Assembly: GCA_902805655.1 (NCBI GenBank)
Contig: CADCTF010000094.1
Span: 1 to 57,240 of the forward strand
Reading direction: 5' to 3'
Length of the DNA stretch: 57,240 nt
Source: an uncultured Acidimicrobiales bacterium
GTDB lineage: Bacteria > Actinomycetota > Acidimicrobiia > Acidimicrobiales > CADCTF01
Of this stretch, positions 33,179-42,236 are shown piece by piece (position 1 is the first letter of the stretch; each line of letters starts with the position of its first letter). The notes under the pieces are model-generated. The model saw nothing but the letters and a program-made list of their open reading frames with translations, did not search any database and was not told the origin of the DNA. Made by a program: the position numbers and the translations under genes.

Positions 33179-33239
33179 GCACACGCCCAGGTCAGCCGGC
33201 AGTCAGCGTCTGCTCAGCGGCCCCGCCCAGGGTGAGGCC

Positions 33240-33878
33240 ATGAACACCCTCGTCTCCGACCCCCCGTACCCCGTCCGCTTCTCGGTCGACTATCCCGATC
33301 GCGCCCTCGACCGCACGAGCACCGCGTTCCGGGCGGTCGTCGCCATTCCCGTCCTGGCGCTGCTGGCCACCGTGAGCGGCGGCGCCTGGGACGCGTCGTC
33401 GGACTCCGGTGGGACGGTGTTCGCCGGCGCGGGCGGCATGTTGTTCCTCGGGCCGCTGCTGATGATCGTCATCCGCCGGAAGTACCCGCGCTGGTGGTTC
33501 GACTGGAACCTGGAGCTGCAGCGGTTCAGCAACCGGGTGACCGCGTACGTTGCGCTGCTCGACGACCGGTACCCGTCCACCACCGACGCGCAGGGGGTGC
33601 ACCTCGACTACGACTACCCCGACGCGGCTGACGACCTCAACCGCTGGCTGCCACTGGTCAAGTGGTTGCTGGCCGTGCCGCACTACCTCGTCCTGGCGGT
33701 GCTCAACATCTCGGCCGTCCTCGCGGTCGTAGCTGCTTGGTTCGCCATCGTCGTCACGGGCCGGTATCCGAAGCGCCTGTTCGACTTCGTGACCGGTGTG
33801 CTCCGTTGGAACAACCGCGTCGTCGGGTACGCGTTCACCCTCGTCACCGACCGGTACCCGCCGTTCCGGTTGTCGTGA
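33240..33878 (+). CDS. DUF4389-type integral membrane protein
   Basis: The 212-residue protein shows the DUF4389 pattern: YPVRFSVDYPDRALDRTSTAFRAVVAIPVL, a repeated RWWFDWNLELQRFSNRVTAYVALLDDRYP-like unit and a second such unit RLFDFVTGVLRWNNRVVGYAFTLVTDRYPPF, with three or four membrane helices (about 30-50, 55-75, 135-165). Function is unknown. It begins at ATG 33240 behind a weak GGTGAGG site. It lies between the AraC remnant and the small 69-residue protein, before the SARP regulator. Confidence 0.8.
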   Translation: MNTLVSDPPYPVRFSVDYPDRALDRTSTAFRAVVAIPVLALLATVSGGAWDASSDSGGTVFAGAGGMLFLGPLLMIVIRRKYPRWWFDWNLELQRFSNRVTAYVALLDDRYPSTTDAQGVHLDYDYPDAADDLNRWLPLVKWLLAVPHYLVLAVLNISAVLAVVAAWFAIVVTGRYPKRLFDFVTGVLRWNNRVVGYAFTLVTDRYPPFRLS

Positions 33879-33893
33879 GCGGGCCGGACGCTC

Positions 33894-34103
33894 ATGCCTC
33901 GCCGACAACGACAGCGCGCGGAGCTCAGCCGGCTGTGCGAGGCCGGGGCCCTGACCCGGGCCGTCGACCTTGCCTTCGAGCACTTCACCGACTTCGGGCC
34001 CGACCGCGAGATCGTCCTCATCCTGGCCGAGGCGCTCGATCGGACCTCGGTGCCGGCCGCGGTTCGGCACCGCTTCGCCGAGCTCTGCGCCGAACTGCCC
34101 TGA
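33894..34103 (+). CDS. Small hypothetical helical protein
   Basis: The 69-residue product begins MPRRQRQRAELSRLCEAG and is helical, with a basic start and acidic end. It has no recognised domain. It starts 15 nt after the DUF4389 stop and ends 34 nt before the SARP start, in otherwise empty DNA, and might be a TPR-like or regulatory fragment. Reality of the gene is moderately likely. Confidence 0.45.
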   Translation: MPRRQRQRAELSRLCEAGALTRAVDLAFEHFTDFGPDREIVLILAEALDRTSVPAAVRHRFAELCAELP

Positions 34104-34122
34104 GCTGAGCGAACCGGCGAAC

Positions 34123-34137
34123 AGTACGGTTCCGCTC
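34123..34137 (+). promoter_or_regulatory. -10 element of the SARP gene, leaderless-type
   Basis: TACGGT lies 7 nt before the ATG at 34138, with TCCGCTC between them and no ribosome-binding site. This is the same hexamer found before menA, menE, menH, the VIT gene and the HAD gene. Confidence 0.5.
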
Positions 34138-37100
34138 ATGCACATCGGTCTTCTCGGTGAACTCGAAGTGCATGACGACCTGGGCCGGGACGTCGCCATC
34201 CCCGGCGCCAAGCTCCGGGCCTTCCTGGCCATGCTGGCGCTGCAGGCCGGACGAGCGGTGCCCGTCGACCAGCTGGTCGAGGCGCTGTGGGGCGAAGCCC
34301 CGCCGCCCGCGGTGCGCAACGGGCTGCAGGGCCTGGCGTCCAAGCTGCGGCGCGCGCTCGGATCCGCCGAGGTCCTCACCATGCGCGGCGGCGGCTACGC
34401 GCTGGAGCTGCCAACCAACGCCATCGACGTCCATTGCTTCGAGGAGCTCGTCACCGCCGGCCGCGGGGCTGCCGCCGCCGGTGATGCGCTCACCGCGATC
34501 CAACGGTTGTCGGAAGCCGAGGCGCTGTGGCGCGGAGATCCCTTGGCCGACTTCACCTACGAGGACTTCGCCGCCTTGACGATCGGTCGGCTGTCCGAGC
34601 TGCGCCTGGCGGCGCTCGAGGAGCGGCTCGTCCTCGAACTGGACCAGGACCGGCACCAGTCGGTCATCCCCGAGCTCGAGGTGCTGGTGCGCTCTCATCC
34701 GCTCCGGGAACGCCCGCGGGCCCTGTTGATGGTCGCCCTCTACCGGGCCGGGCGCCAGGCGGAGGCCCTCCGCACCTTCCAGGAGGGAAGGCACCTGCTC
34801 GCCGATGAGCTGGGGCTCGACCCCGGACCGGAGCTGCGCGAGCTCGAGGCGGCGATCCTCGCCCAGGACCCCGCGCTCGACGCGACGTCCGTCGCAGCCA
34901 CCACGACACCGTCACGCCCGGCAGCGCCCCGTATGACGATCCCGGAGCCGTTGACGCCGCTCGTCGGCCGCGACCACGAGCTGCAGGAGCTGGCCCGCTG
35001 CTTGGCTGAGCACCGCCTCGTGACGCTCGTCGGGCCCGGCGGCGTGGGCAAGACGCGGCTGGCCCTCGAGGCGGGCCGCTCCGCGGCGGCGGCGTTGGCC
35101 GACGGAGGCTGCCTCGTGGAGCTGGCTGCCGTCGGCGACCCTGCCGGCGTGCGATCGGCCATCAGCACTTCGCTCGCGCTCACCGATCCGAACCGGCTGG
35201 CCGACGTGATCGGTGACCGCCAGGTGCTCGTCCTCCTGGACAACTGCGAGCACGTGATCGACGCGGCCGCCGAGGTGGCCGAAGACCTCCTTCGGCACTG
35301 CCCCGGACTCCGACTCCTCGCCACCAGTCGCGAAGGGCTTCGCGTCGGTGGCGAGGTCATCTGGCCCGTGCCCCCCTTGGCGCCCGGAGACGCCACTCGG
35401 CTCTTCGAGGCACGAGCCCAGGCGGCGGGCGCCCGCAGTGAACCGTCGGATGAAGACCGGCTGGTGATCGCCGAGATCTGCGCCCGCCTCGACGGGCTGC
35501 CGCTCGCCATCGAGCTCGCCGCCGCGCGCACCAGAGCGTTTCCGGTACAGCAGCTCGCAGCCCGCCTGCACGACCGCTTCCGCCTGCTGACGGGGGGAGC
35601 GCGGACCGCGCTGCCCCGCCAGCAGACGCTGCGCGCCGTCGTGGACTGGAGCTACGAGCTCCTCTTCGACGATGAGCAGCGCGTGTTCGAGCGATTGGCG
35701 GTCTTCCCCGGCGGGTGTGATCTGGCTACGGCGGAGGCCGTGTGCGCAGGTGCCGACCTCCCGCCCGAGGACCTCGCCGACCTGATCCAGGCCCTCATCG
35801 ACAAGTCACTGGTCCTGGCCGTTCTGGACCGCGGCCAGCTCCGGTTCACCCAGCTGCAGACCCTCGCCCAGTACGGCCGGGAGAAGCTGGCCGAGCGCGG
35901 GGAGGCGGCGCAGGTCCGCGACTCGATGGCCGCCCACTTCACCCGGCTCTGCGCCCAGAGCGCCAGTGCCTACATCGGCGACGGCCAGGGCGAGTGGCTC
36001 CGGACGATGGACCAGGAGCGCGACAACCTCCGCGCCGCGCTCGAGTGGGCCATGGCCAACGACGACGCCGACACCGCGCTCATGATCGCCGGCGGTGCCA
36101 GCTGGCCGCACTGGTTGGCGGGAACGTCGGTGGAGGGGAAGCGATGGCTCGACGATGCGTTCGCGTGCCCCGGCGATGCCTCGCCCCGAGCCCGAGCGCT
36201 GGCTCTCACCGGTCGGGGCCTCCTCGACTTCCAGACGGGCGCCCGAACCGACGTGGACGCGGATCTGGAGGCAGCGCTGGCGATCTCCGAGGATGCGGGC
36301 GACGACGGGCAGATGTCGTTGGCCTGGTCGTTCTACGCCGAGGTCGCTTCGACGCGCGGCGAGATCGACGAGGCTAGACGCAGGCGCCAGGCGCTTCTCG
36401 ACCTCTACCTCGGCCAGCCCGACAGTCCCTTCGTGTTCGCGGTGCGCGCCTACTCGCAGGCGAAGCTGGCGGTGCTCCACGGTGACCTCGCCGGGGGCGA
36501 GCGCCGATATCGAGAGGCGACCGCGCACTTCTCGACCATCGACCGGCCGGTGATGCTGTCGATGTGCCTGGCCATCGTGGCCGACTTCGACGAAAGCCGG
36601 GACGACCTCGTCGCCGCCGCGACCAACCTGGAGGCGGCGATCCGGTCGAACGAGTCCCTCGGCCTGCGGGGCTACAAGAGCTCGCTGCTGGCCCGTCTCG
36701 GTTGGGTCCTCCTGCAGCTCGGCGACGCGGACGGAGCCGAGCAGCGGTACGAACAGGCGATCGACATCGCCCGCTGGCTCCGCAACCGGCCGGTGACCAT
36801 GGCGTGCCTGACCGGTCTCGCGCTCCTGCACCTCCGAAGCGGCCGGCCGTCGCAGGCGGTCGCGATGGCCACCGAGGCGCTCGAGCTCCACCTGGCCGGG
36901 AGCCCGCTCCGGTTCGAGAACCGCATCGACCCATCCGTCCATGTGAAGGTCGCGGCCGCCGCGTGCTGCACCCTCATCGCCCAGGTCGCGGCCGACTCGG
37001 GCGAGCCGGAACGGGCGGCACGCATGCTCGGCCACGCGGCCCATTACCGGAACCTGGCCGGTGGGCGTCTCCTGCCTCTGCAGGCGGACGATCGGGCGCG

Positions 37101-37212
37101 TGCCGAGCGGGTGGCTCGTGCTGCCCTCGGCGACCAGGCGTTCGCGGCGGCCTTCTCCGCCGGCGAACGGAGCGATCTTCGCGTCGAGCTGCACGGCGCC
37201 TCGACCTCCTGA
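34138..37212 (+). CDS. AfsR-like SARP transcriptional regulator with NB-ARC and TPR domains
   Basis: The 1024-residue protein combines an OmpR-type winged helix (about 1-92), a bacterial transcriptional activation domain (BTAD, about 97-243), a linker, an STAND/NB-ARC ATPase with Walker A VGPGGVGKT (299-307), LVLLDNCEHV, GLRLLATSREGLRVGGE and GLPLAIELAAARTRAF, then a winged-helix and TPR-rich C-terminal half. SARPs of this type activate pathway-specific genes, often secondary metabolism or transport. ATG 34138 is the start, behind TACGGT; the open frame extends to 33970. The MMPL transporter 116 bp downstream is the natural target. Confidence 0.9.
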   Translation: MHIGLLGELEVHDDLGRDVAIPGAKLRAFLAMLALQAGRAVPVDQLVEALWGEAPPPAVRNGLQGLASKLRRALGSAEVLTMRGGGYALELPTNAIDVHCFEELVTAGRGAAAAGDALTAIQRLSEAEALWRGDPLADFTYEDFAALTIGRLSELRLAALEERLVLELDQDRHQSVIPELEVLVRSHPLRERPRALLMVALYRAGRQAEALRTFQEGRHLLADELGLDPGPELRELEAAILAQDPALDATSVAATTTPSRPAAPRMTIPEPLTPLVGRDHELQELARCLAEHRLVTLVGPGGVGKTRLALEAGRSAAAALADGGCLVELAAVGDPAGVRSAISTSLALTDPNRLADVIGDRQVLVLLDNCEHVIDAAAEVAEDLLRHCPGLRLLATSREGLRVGGEVIWPVPPLAPGDATRLFEARAQAAGARSEPSDEDRLVIAEICARLDGLPLAIELAAARTRAFPVQQLAARLHDRFRLLTGGARTALPRQQTLRAVVDWSYELLFDDEQRVFERLAVFPGGCDLATAEAVCAGADLPPEDLADLIQALIDKSLVLAVLDRGQLRFTQLQTLAQYGREKLAERGEAAQVRDSMAAHFTRLCAQSASAYIGDGQGEWLRTMDQERDNLRAALEWAMANDDADTALMIAGGASWPHWLAGTSVEGKRWLDDAFACPGDASPRARALALTGRGLLDFQTGARTDVDADLEAALAISEDAGDDGQMSLAWSFYAEVASTRGEIDEARRRRQALLDLYLGQPDSPFVFAVRAYSQAKLAVLHGDLAGGERRYREATAHFSTIDRPVMLSMCLAIVADFDESRDDLVAAATNLEAAIRSNESLGLRGYKSSLLARLGWVLLQLGDADGAEQRYEQAIDIARWLRNRPVTMACLTGLALLHLRSGRPSQAVAMATEALELHLAGSPLRFENRIDPSVHVKVAAAACCTLIAQVAADSGEPERAARMLGHAAHYRNLAGGRLLPLQADDRARAERVARAALGDQAFAAAFSAGERSDLRVELHGASTS

Positions 37213-37328
37213 CGAAGCCGCGGCTGATGCCGTGACGGGCATCGAATCAGCAGGAGTGCAGTACGGCGTCAGGGCTCTGCCCGATGGTGACCTCAGCCCG
37301 CACGAGCGGGACGAACCAGGAGGATCCC

Positions 37329-39527
37329 ATGAGTGCACTTCTCTTCCGTCTCGGGCGCAGCAGCGCCCGGCACCCGCTCCGCGTCATCGGCCTCTGGCTC
37401 GTGGCCGCGTTCGCAGTCGTGGCCCTGCAGGGAGCGACCGGCGGGGAGTTCAGCGACAGCTTCCGGGTGCCCGGCGTCGAGTCGCAGCGCGCCGTCGACG
37501 TCCTGAAGGACCGGTTCCCGAGCCAGGCGGGCCAGTCGGCGCGCATCGTGTTCCACGCCGACGACGGACGGGTGGACGACGCCACCCACCGGCCGATCGT
37601 CGATGGGGCTCGGGCACAGCTGAGCTCCGGCCAGGACGTGGCCGCCGTGACCGACCCGTTCGAGGCGGGATCGGAGGCCGTGAGCGCCGACGGACGGACG
37701 ACGTACGTCGATGTCGCCTACACCGCCGACGTCCTGGCCGCCGTCCACTTCGAGGACGCCTCGATCGCGGCTGACGCCGCCCGCTCGGACGGCGTGCAGA
37801 CCGACTTCACCGGCACGCTTGCCGGCCTTGGGGCCGAGGGACCCAGCAGCGAGGTGATCGGGGTCGTCGCCGCCATCGTGGTGCTCCTGATCGCCTTCGG
37901 ATCCGTCGTCGCCATGGGCCTGCCGATCGCAACTGCGCTGGCCGGCCTGTTCGTGGGGGCGGCCGGTGTGGGCGTGCTGTCGGCGTTCATGGACGTCCCC
38001 GAGTTCTCGCTGATCCTCTGCATGATGGTGGGACTCGGCGTGGGCATCGACTACGCCCTCTTCATCGTCACCCGCCACCGTCAGCACCTCCACGAGGGCA
38101 TGAGCGTCGAGGACTCGGCCGGTACGGCCAACGCCACGGCCGGCCAGGCCGTGCTCTTCGCCGGCACCACGGTGGTCATCGCCATCCTCGGTCTGTTCCT
38201 CGCCGGCCTTCCCGCCATCTCGGCCATGGGCGCATCCGTTGCGCTCGTCGTGGCCGTCGCCATGCTGGCCGCAGTGACCCTGCTCCCCGGCCTTCTCGGC
38301 CTGGCCGGCACCAAGATCGACAAGCTGTCCATCCATCGCCGGACCCACCTGGTGAAGGCCGCTGATCAGACGGTGTCCGGTCGATGGGCGCACCACGTCG
38401 GGAACCACCCGGTGCGGTACGCAGTGGTGAGCTTCGTGACCCTCTGCGCCATCGCCGCCCCGGCCTTGAGCATGCGCATCGGAACCGCGGACGACGGCAA
38501 CGCCTCTCGGCACACGACGCAGCGCAAGGCCTACGACCACCTCGCCTCCGGGTTCGGCAAGGGCTTCAACGGGCCCATCCAGGTCGTCATCGAGGTGCCG
38601 ACGCCGGCCGACCGGACCGCCGTCGACCGGGTTCACGACGCTCTGCAACGGGATCCCGGCGTGGCCGCAGTCACCGCGCCCTTCTACAACGGCGACGGCG
38701 ACACCGCGATGCTTCGTGTGAACCCGACCACCGCCCCGCAGGACGGCCGCACCGATGTGCTCGTTCGGCATCTGCGCTCGGACGTCATCCCTGGCGCCGT
38801 GCAGGGTTCCGACGCCAGAGCACTGCTCACCGGCCAAGCCATGGTCACCGACCTCAGCGATCGCATCACGAGCCGCCTGCCGCTCTTCATCTCGGCCATC
38901 GTGGCCATGTCGTTCCTGCTGTTGATGGTCGTGTTCCGGTCGGTGCTCGTGCCGCTCAAGGCGGCAGTGATGAACCTGCTGTCGATCGCCGCCGCCTACG
39001 GGGTGATCGTCGCCGTCTTCCAGTGGGGCTGGGGCAACGAGCTCATCGGCCTCGAGCAGACCATGCCCATCACGCCGTTCGCCCCGCTCATGATGTTCGC
39101 CATCCTCTTCGGGCTCTCCATGGACTACGAGGTCTTCCTCCTGTCGAGGATCCGGGAGGACTACGTGGCGACGGGCGACAACCGCCGGTCGGTCGTCAGC
39201 GGCCTGTCGAGCACGGCGCGAGTCATCACCTCCGCCGCACTGATCATGATCAGCGTGTTCGGCGCCTTCGTGCTCGGCGACGACCCGATCGGGAAGCTGT
39301 TCGGCGTCGGCCTGGCCGTCGCTGTCTTCCTCGACGCCACCCTCGTGCGCATGGTGCTCGTGCCGGCCACCATGAGCCTCGTCGGCCGGGCGAACTGGTG
39401 GCTGCCGGGGTGGCTCGACCGGATCCTCCCCCACCTCGACCTGGAGGGAGGCGCCCCGGAGCGCGGTGCGGTGGAGCCCGAGCGCAACCCGGAGCCGGAG
39501 CCCGAGCGCGAGCTCGTCGTGGCCTGA
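37329..39527 (+). CDS. MMPL-family RND transporter
   Basis: The 732-residue protein has the RND-type layout of MMPL transporters: N-terminal helix (RHPLRVIGLWLVAAFAVVAL), a periplasmic loop, TM2-6 with the proton-relay motif VGIDYALFIVTRHRQHL, a long second loop, and TM7-12 with LSMDYEVFLLSRIREDY, ending in an acidic Pro/Glu tail. MMPL proteins export lipids, siderophores or drugs in actinobacteria. ATG 37329 is preceded by GGAGG 5 nt upstream, in contrast to the many leaderless starts here. It follows the SARP gene in the same direction and ends at the hairpin 39547-39582. Confidence 0.9.
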   Translation: MSALLFRLGRSSARHPLRVIGLWLVAAFAVVALQGATGGEFSDSFRVPGVESQRAVDVLKDRFPSQAGQSARIVFHADDGRVDDATHRPIVDGARAQLSSGQDVAAVTDPFEAGSEAVSADGRTTYVDVAYTADVLAAVHFEDASIAADAARSDGVQTDFTGTLAGLGAEGPSSEVIGVVAAIVVLLIAFGSVVAMGLPIATALAGLFVGAAGVGVLSAFMDVPEFSLILCMMVGLGVGIDYALFIVTRHRQHLHEGMSVEDSAGTANATAGQAVLFAGTTVVIAILGLFLAGLPAISAMGASVALVVAVAMLAAVTLLPGLLGLAGTKIDKLSIHRRTHLVKAADQTVSGRWAHHVGNHPVRYAVVSFVTLCAIAAPALSMRIGTADDGNASRHTTQRKAYDHLASGFGKGFNGPIQVVIEVPTPADRTAVDRVHDALQRDPGVAAVTAPFYNGDGDTAMLRVNPTTAPQDGRTDVLVRHLRSDVIPGAVQGSDARALLTGQAMVTDLSDRITSRLPLFISAIVAMSFLLLMVVFRSVLVPLKAAVMNLLSIAAAYGVIVAVFQWGWGNELIGLEQTMPITPFAPLMMFAILFGLSMDYEVFLLSRIREDYVATGDNRRSVVSGLSSTARVITSAALIMISVFGAFVLGDDPIGKLFGVGLAVAVFLDATLVRMVLVPATMSLVGRANWWLPGWLDRILPHLDLEGGAPERGAVEPERNPEPEPERELVVA

Positions 39528-39546
39528 CCCTTGGCCCTTCCGTCAC

Positions 39547-39582
39547 ACGCAGCGGCCTTCTCGCCCGGGGAGGCCGCTGCGT
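39547..39582 (+). terminator. Strong hairpin after the MMPL gene
   Basis: An 11-bp perfect stem (ACGCAGCGGCC at 39547-39557 with GGCCGCTGCGT at 39572-39582) and a 14-nt loop follows the MMPL stop by 19 nt. There is no T-run after it, as is common in high-GC actinobacterial terminators. Confidence 0.6.
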
Positions 39583-39666
39583 CGCGCCTGGGGCACCGCC
39601 CTCGCGCGTAGCGTGCGGGCGTCCGCCAGCCGCCGCTGGGCATCGAACCGGAGGAGACAAGGTCTG

Positions 39667-41436
39667 ATGGCAGAGCCGGTGCGCATCGCCAACTGCTCGG
39701 GCTTCTACGGCGACCGTCTGGCCGCGGCGCGGGAGATGGTGGAGGACGGGCCCATCGACGTCCTCACCGGCGACTGGCTGGCCGAGCTGACCATGCTCAT
39801 CCTTGCCCGCACCCGCTCGAAGCGACCGGGTGGTGGCTACGCCCGCAGCTTCGTGAAGCAGATGGAGCAGGTCATGGGCACGTGCCTCGACCGCGGCATC
39901 AAGGTGGTGTCCAACGGCGGGGGCCTCGACCCCGACGGCTGCGCGGAGGCGGTGGCCGAGGTGGCCGACCGGCTCGGGCTCTCCCCCACCATCGCCTACG
40001 TCGCGGGCGACGACCTCCTCGATCGCCTCGACGAGCTGGTCGCGGCCGGCGTCGACCTCGCCCACCTCGACACCGGCGAGCCCGTCGGCGACACCTCGAG
40101 GTTCATCACCGCCAACGCCTACCTCGGCTGCTGGGGCATCGTCGAGGCGCTGAACCGAGGCGCCGACATCGTGATCACCGGCCGAACCACAGACGCGGCC
40201 GTCGTCTGCGGTCCCGCCGCCTGGCACCACGGATGGGGCCGCGACGACTGGGACGCGCTCGCCGGCGCCGTGGTGGCCGGCCACGTCATCGAGTGCGGCA
40301 CCCAGGCCACCGGTGGCAACTACTCGTTCTTCACCGAGGTGCCCGGCATGGTCCGCACCGGGTTCCCATGGGCCGAGGTGGCAGCCGACGGGTCCACCGT
40401 CATCGGCAAGCACCCCGGCACCGGTGGCGAGGTCTCCATCGGCACCGTCACCTCGCAGCTCCTCTACGAGATCGGCGGTCCGGCGTACCTCGGCCCCGAC
40501 GTCACCGCCCGCTTCGACACGATCGAGCTGGCTGAGGTCGGCCGCGACCGGGTCCGCATCAGCGGCACCAAGGGCGAGCCACCACCACCGACCCTCAAGG
40601 TGGCGATGAACGAGATGGGTGGGTTCCGCACCGAGGTCGGCGTCGCCCTCACCGGCCTCGACGTCGCGGAGAAGGCCGCCTTGGTGGAGGAGGCGTTCTG
40701 GGCCGCATGCCCGTTCTCCGCCGGCGACTACGCCAGCGTCACCACCCGGCTCGTTCGCAGCGACAAGCCCGACCCGGCGACGAACGAGGAGGCGGTGGCG
40801 CTCTGGCGGATGACCCTGAAGGACCCCGACGAGCGCAAGCTGGGTCGGGCCGTCTTCGACGCCACGGTCGAGCTCAGCCTGGCCACCATCCCCGGCTTCT
40901 TCGCCATCGGCGGCGGAGGTGGGCAGGCCCGCCCGTACGGGGTGTACCGGCCGGCCGTGGTGCCGGCGGACCTGGTGCCCCAGCACGTCGTCGTCCTCGG
41001 TGGTGACCGCACAGTGGTCGACTCCACCTCGTCGGCCGGACGCGACGTTGCGGTGCACCCTGTGCCGGGGCCGACCGCCCCTGCTCCCGACGGCGAGACC
41101 GTGGCCGCTCCTCTCGGCCGGGTCCTCGGCGCGAGGTCGGGGGACAAGGGGGGCAACGCCAACCTCGGCGTCTTCGCCCGCACCGACGAGGGATGGGCCT
41201 GGCTCGACGAGCTCCTGACCGTGGACCGGCTGCGAGCCCTGCTGCCGGAGGCCGCCTCCCTCCCCATCGACCGACACCGGCTCGCGTCCCTTCGCTCGCT
41301 CAACTTCGTCATCCACGGCTTGCTCGAGGAGGGGGTGGCTGCGTCGACCCGGCAGGACGCGCAGGCGAAGGGCCTCGGGGAGTGGTTCCGAGCCCGAGTG
41401 GTCGATGTGCCCATGACGCTGCTGGAGGAGCACTGA
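39667..41436 (+). CDS. AtuA-like protein (DUF1446 plus C-terminal AtuA domain)
   Basis: The 589-residue protein has the acyclic-terpene-utilisation AtuA/DUF1446 N-terminal domain (RIANCSGFYGDRLAAAREMVEDGPIDVLTGDWLAELTML; VSNGGGLDPDGCAEAV; ADIVITGRTTDAAV; HVIECGTQATGGNYSFF; IGGPAYLGPDVTARFD) and a fused C-terminal ferredoxin-like part with the motif LGARSGDKGGNANLGVFAR. The fused length matches family members. The biochemistry is not well known; it occurs with CoA-ester genes. Start ATG 39667 lies behind GGAGGAG. The next gene overlaps its stop by one nt (TGATG). Confidence 0.82.
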   Translation: MAEPVRIANCSGFYGDRLAAAREMVEDGPIDVLTGDWLAELTMLILARTRSKRPGGGYARSFVKQMEQVMGTCLDRGIKVVSNGGGLDPDGCAEAVAEVADRLGLSPTIAYVAGDDLLDRLDELVAAGVDLAHLDTGEPVGDTSRFITANAYLGCWGIVEALNRGADIVITGRTTDAAVVCGPAAWHHGWGRDDWDALAGAVVAGHVIECGTQATGGNYSFFTEVPGMVRTGFPWAEVAADGSTVIGKHPGTGGEVSIGTVTSQLLYEIGGPAYLGPDVTARFDTIELAEVGRDRVRISGTKGEPPPPTLKVAMNEMGGFRTEVGVALTGLDVAEKAALVEEAFWAACPFSAGDYASVTTRLVRSDKPDPATNEEAVALWRMTLKDPDERKLGRAVFDATVELSLATIPGFFAIGGGGGQARPYGVYRPAVVPADLVPQHVVVLGGDRTVVDSTSSAGRDVAVHPVPGPTAPAPDGETVAAPLGRVLGARSGDKGGNANLGVFARTDEGWAWLDELLTVDRLRALLPEAASLPIDRHRLASLRSLNFVIHGLLEEGVAASTRQDAQAKGLGEWFRARVVDVPMTLLEEH

Positions 41437-42233
41437 TGAGCCTCGTCGAGGTCCACCGTCAGGAGAGCGTCGTCACCATCACCCTCGCCGACGAGGAGCG
41501 CCGCAACGTCCTGAGCACGCAGCTGGTCATCGAGCTGACCGCGGCGCTCGACGCAGCCGACGCCGACCCTGACGTGCGGGTCGTCGTCCTCACCAACCGG
41601 GGTCGCGCCTTCTGTGCCGGCGCCGACCTGTCCGCACGCTCCTCCGCTACCGCCACGTCCGCCCCGGCGCAGCGCCTGGATGAGCTCTTCGGCCGCTTCG
41701 CCCGCTCCTCGAAGCCCTACGTGGGCCGCATCGCCGGCCACTGCGTCGCCGGCGGCATGGGCCTCGCCGCCGCCATGGACATCTCGGTCGCAGCCGACGA
41801 CACCCTGTTCGGCTTCACCGAGGTCCGCGTCGGTGTGGCCCCCGCCGTCATCTCCGTCGTCTGCCTTCCGAAGATGCGTTCCGGCGACGCTCGCGCCGCA
41901 TTCCTCCGCGGCAACCGCTTCCCCGCCGCCGAGGCCGCGCGCCTCGGGCTCGTGAACGCCGCCGTCCCACGCGACCAGCTCGACGCCGAGGTCGACGCCG
42001 TGGTCGCCGACCTGCTCGCCTCCGGCCCCTCCGCCATCGCCGCCACCAAGCGCGTGCTGGCCGAGGTGCCAGGCACGCCCGAGGCGGAGGCGTTCCGGTG
42101 GGCCAACCGGTTCTCGGGCGAGCTGTTCGCCAGTGACGAAGCGCGTGAGGGCATGGCGGCCTACCTGGAGAAGCGGCCGCCGGCGTGGGCACAGCCGTGG
42201 CCACCCGCCACCCCCGTAGAGAGCGAGGACTGA
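41436..42233 (+). CDS. Enoyl-CoA hydratase/isomerase (crotonase) family protein
   Basis: The 265-residue protein is a crotonase: RNVLSTQLVIELTAAL, the oxyanion segment RAFCAGADLSA, IAGHCVAGGMGLAAAMDISVA and FGFTEVRVGVAP carrying the second catalytic Glu (about 122 region); the first acid position in the GGMGLA loop is not Glu. It ends LPKM..., then FLRGNRFPAAEAARLGLV and the C-terminal AYLEKRPPAW. It hydrates an enoyl-CoA or performs a related reaction. ATG 41436 shares one base with the AtuA-like stop; GGAGGAG lies just before. It is in a run AtuA-like, hydratase, LLM oxidoreductase. Confidence 0.85.
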   Translation: MSLVEVHRQESVVTITLADEERRNVLSTQLVIELTAALDAADADPDVRVVVLTNRGRAFCAGADLSARSSATATSAPAQRLDELFGRFARSSKPYVGRIAGHCVAGGMGLAAAMDISVAADDTLFGFTEVRVGVAPAVISVVCLPKMRSGDARAAFLRGNRFPAAEAARLGLVNAAVPRDQLDAEVDAVVADLLASGPSAIAATKRVLAEVPGTPEAEAFRWANRFSGELFASDEAREGMAAYLEKRPPAWAQPWPPATPVESED

Positions 42234-42236
42234 GCC

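Noticed and set aside
37293-39434. 713-codon minus-strand frame
   Set aside because: It mirrors the MMPL transporter and is a His/Gly/Asp-rich shadow with no plausible fold.
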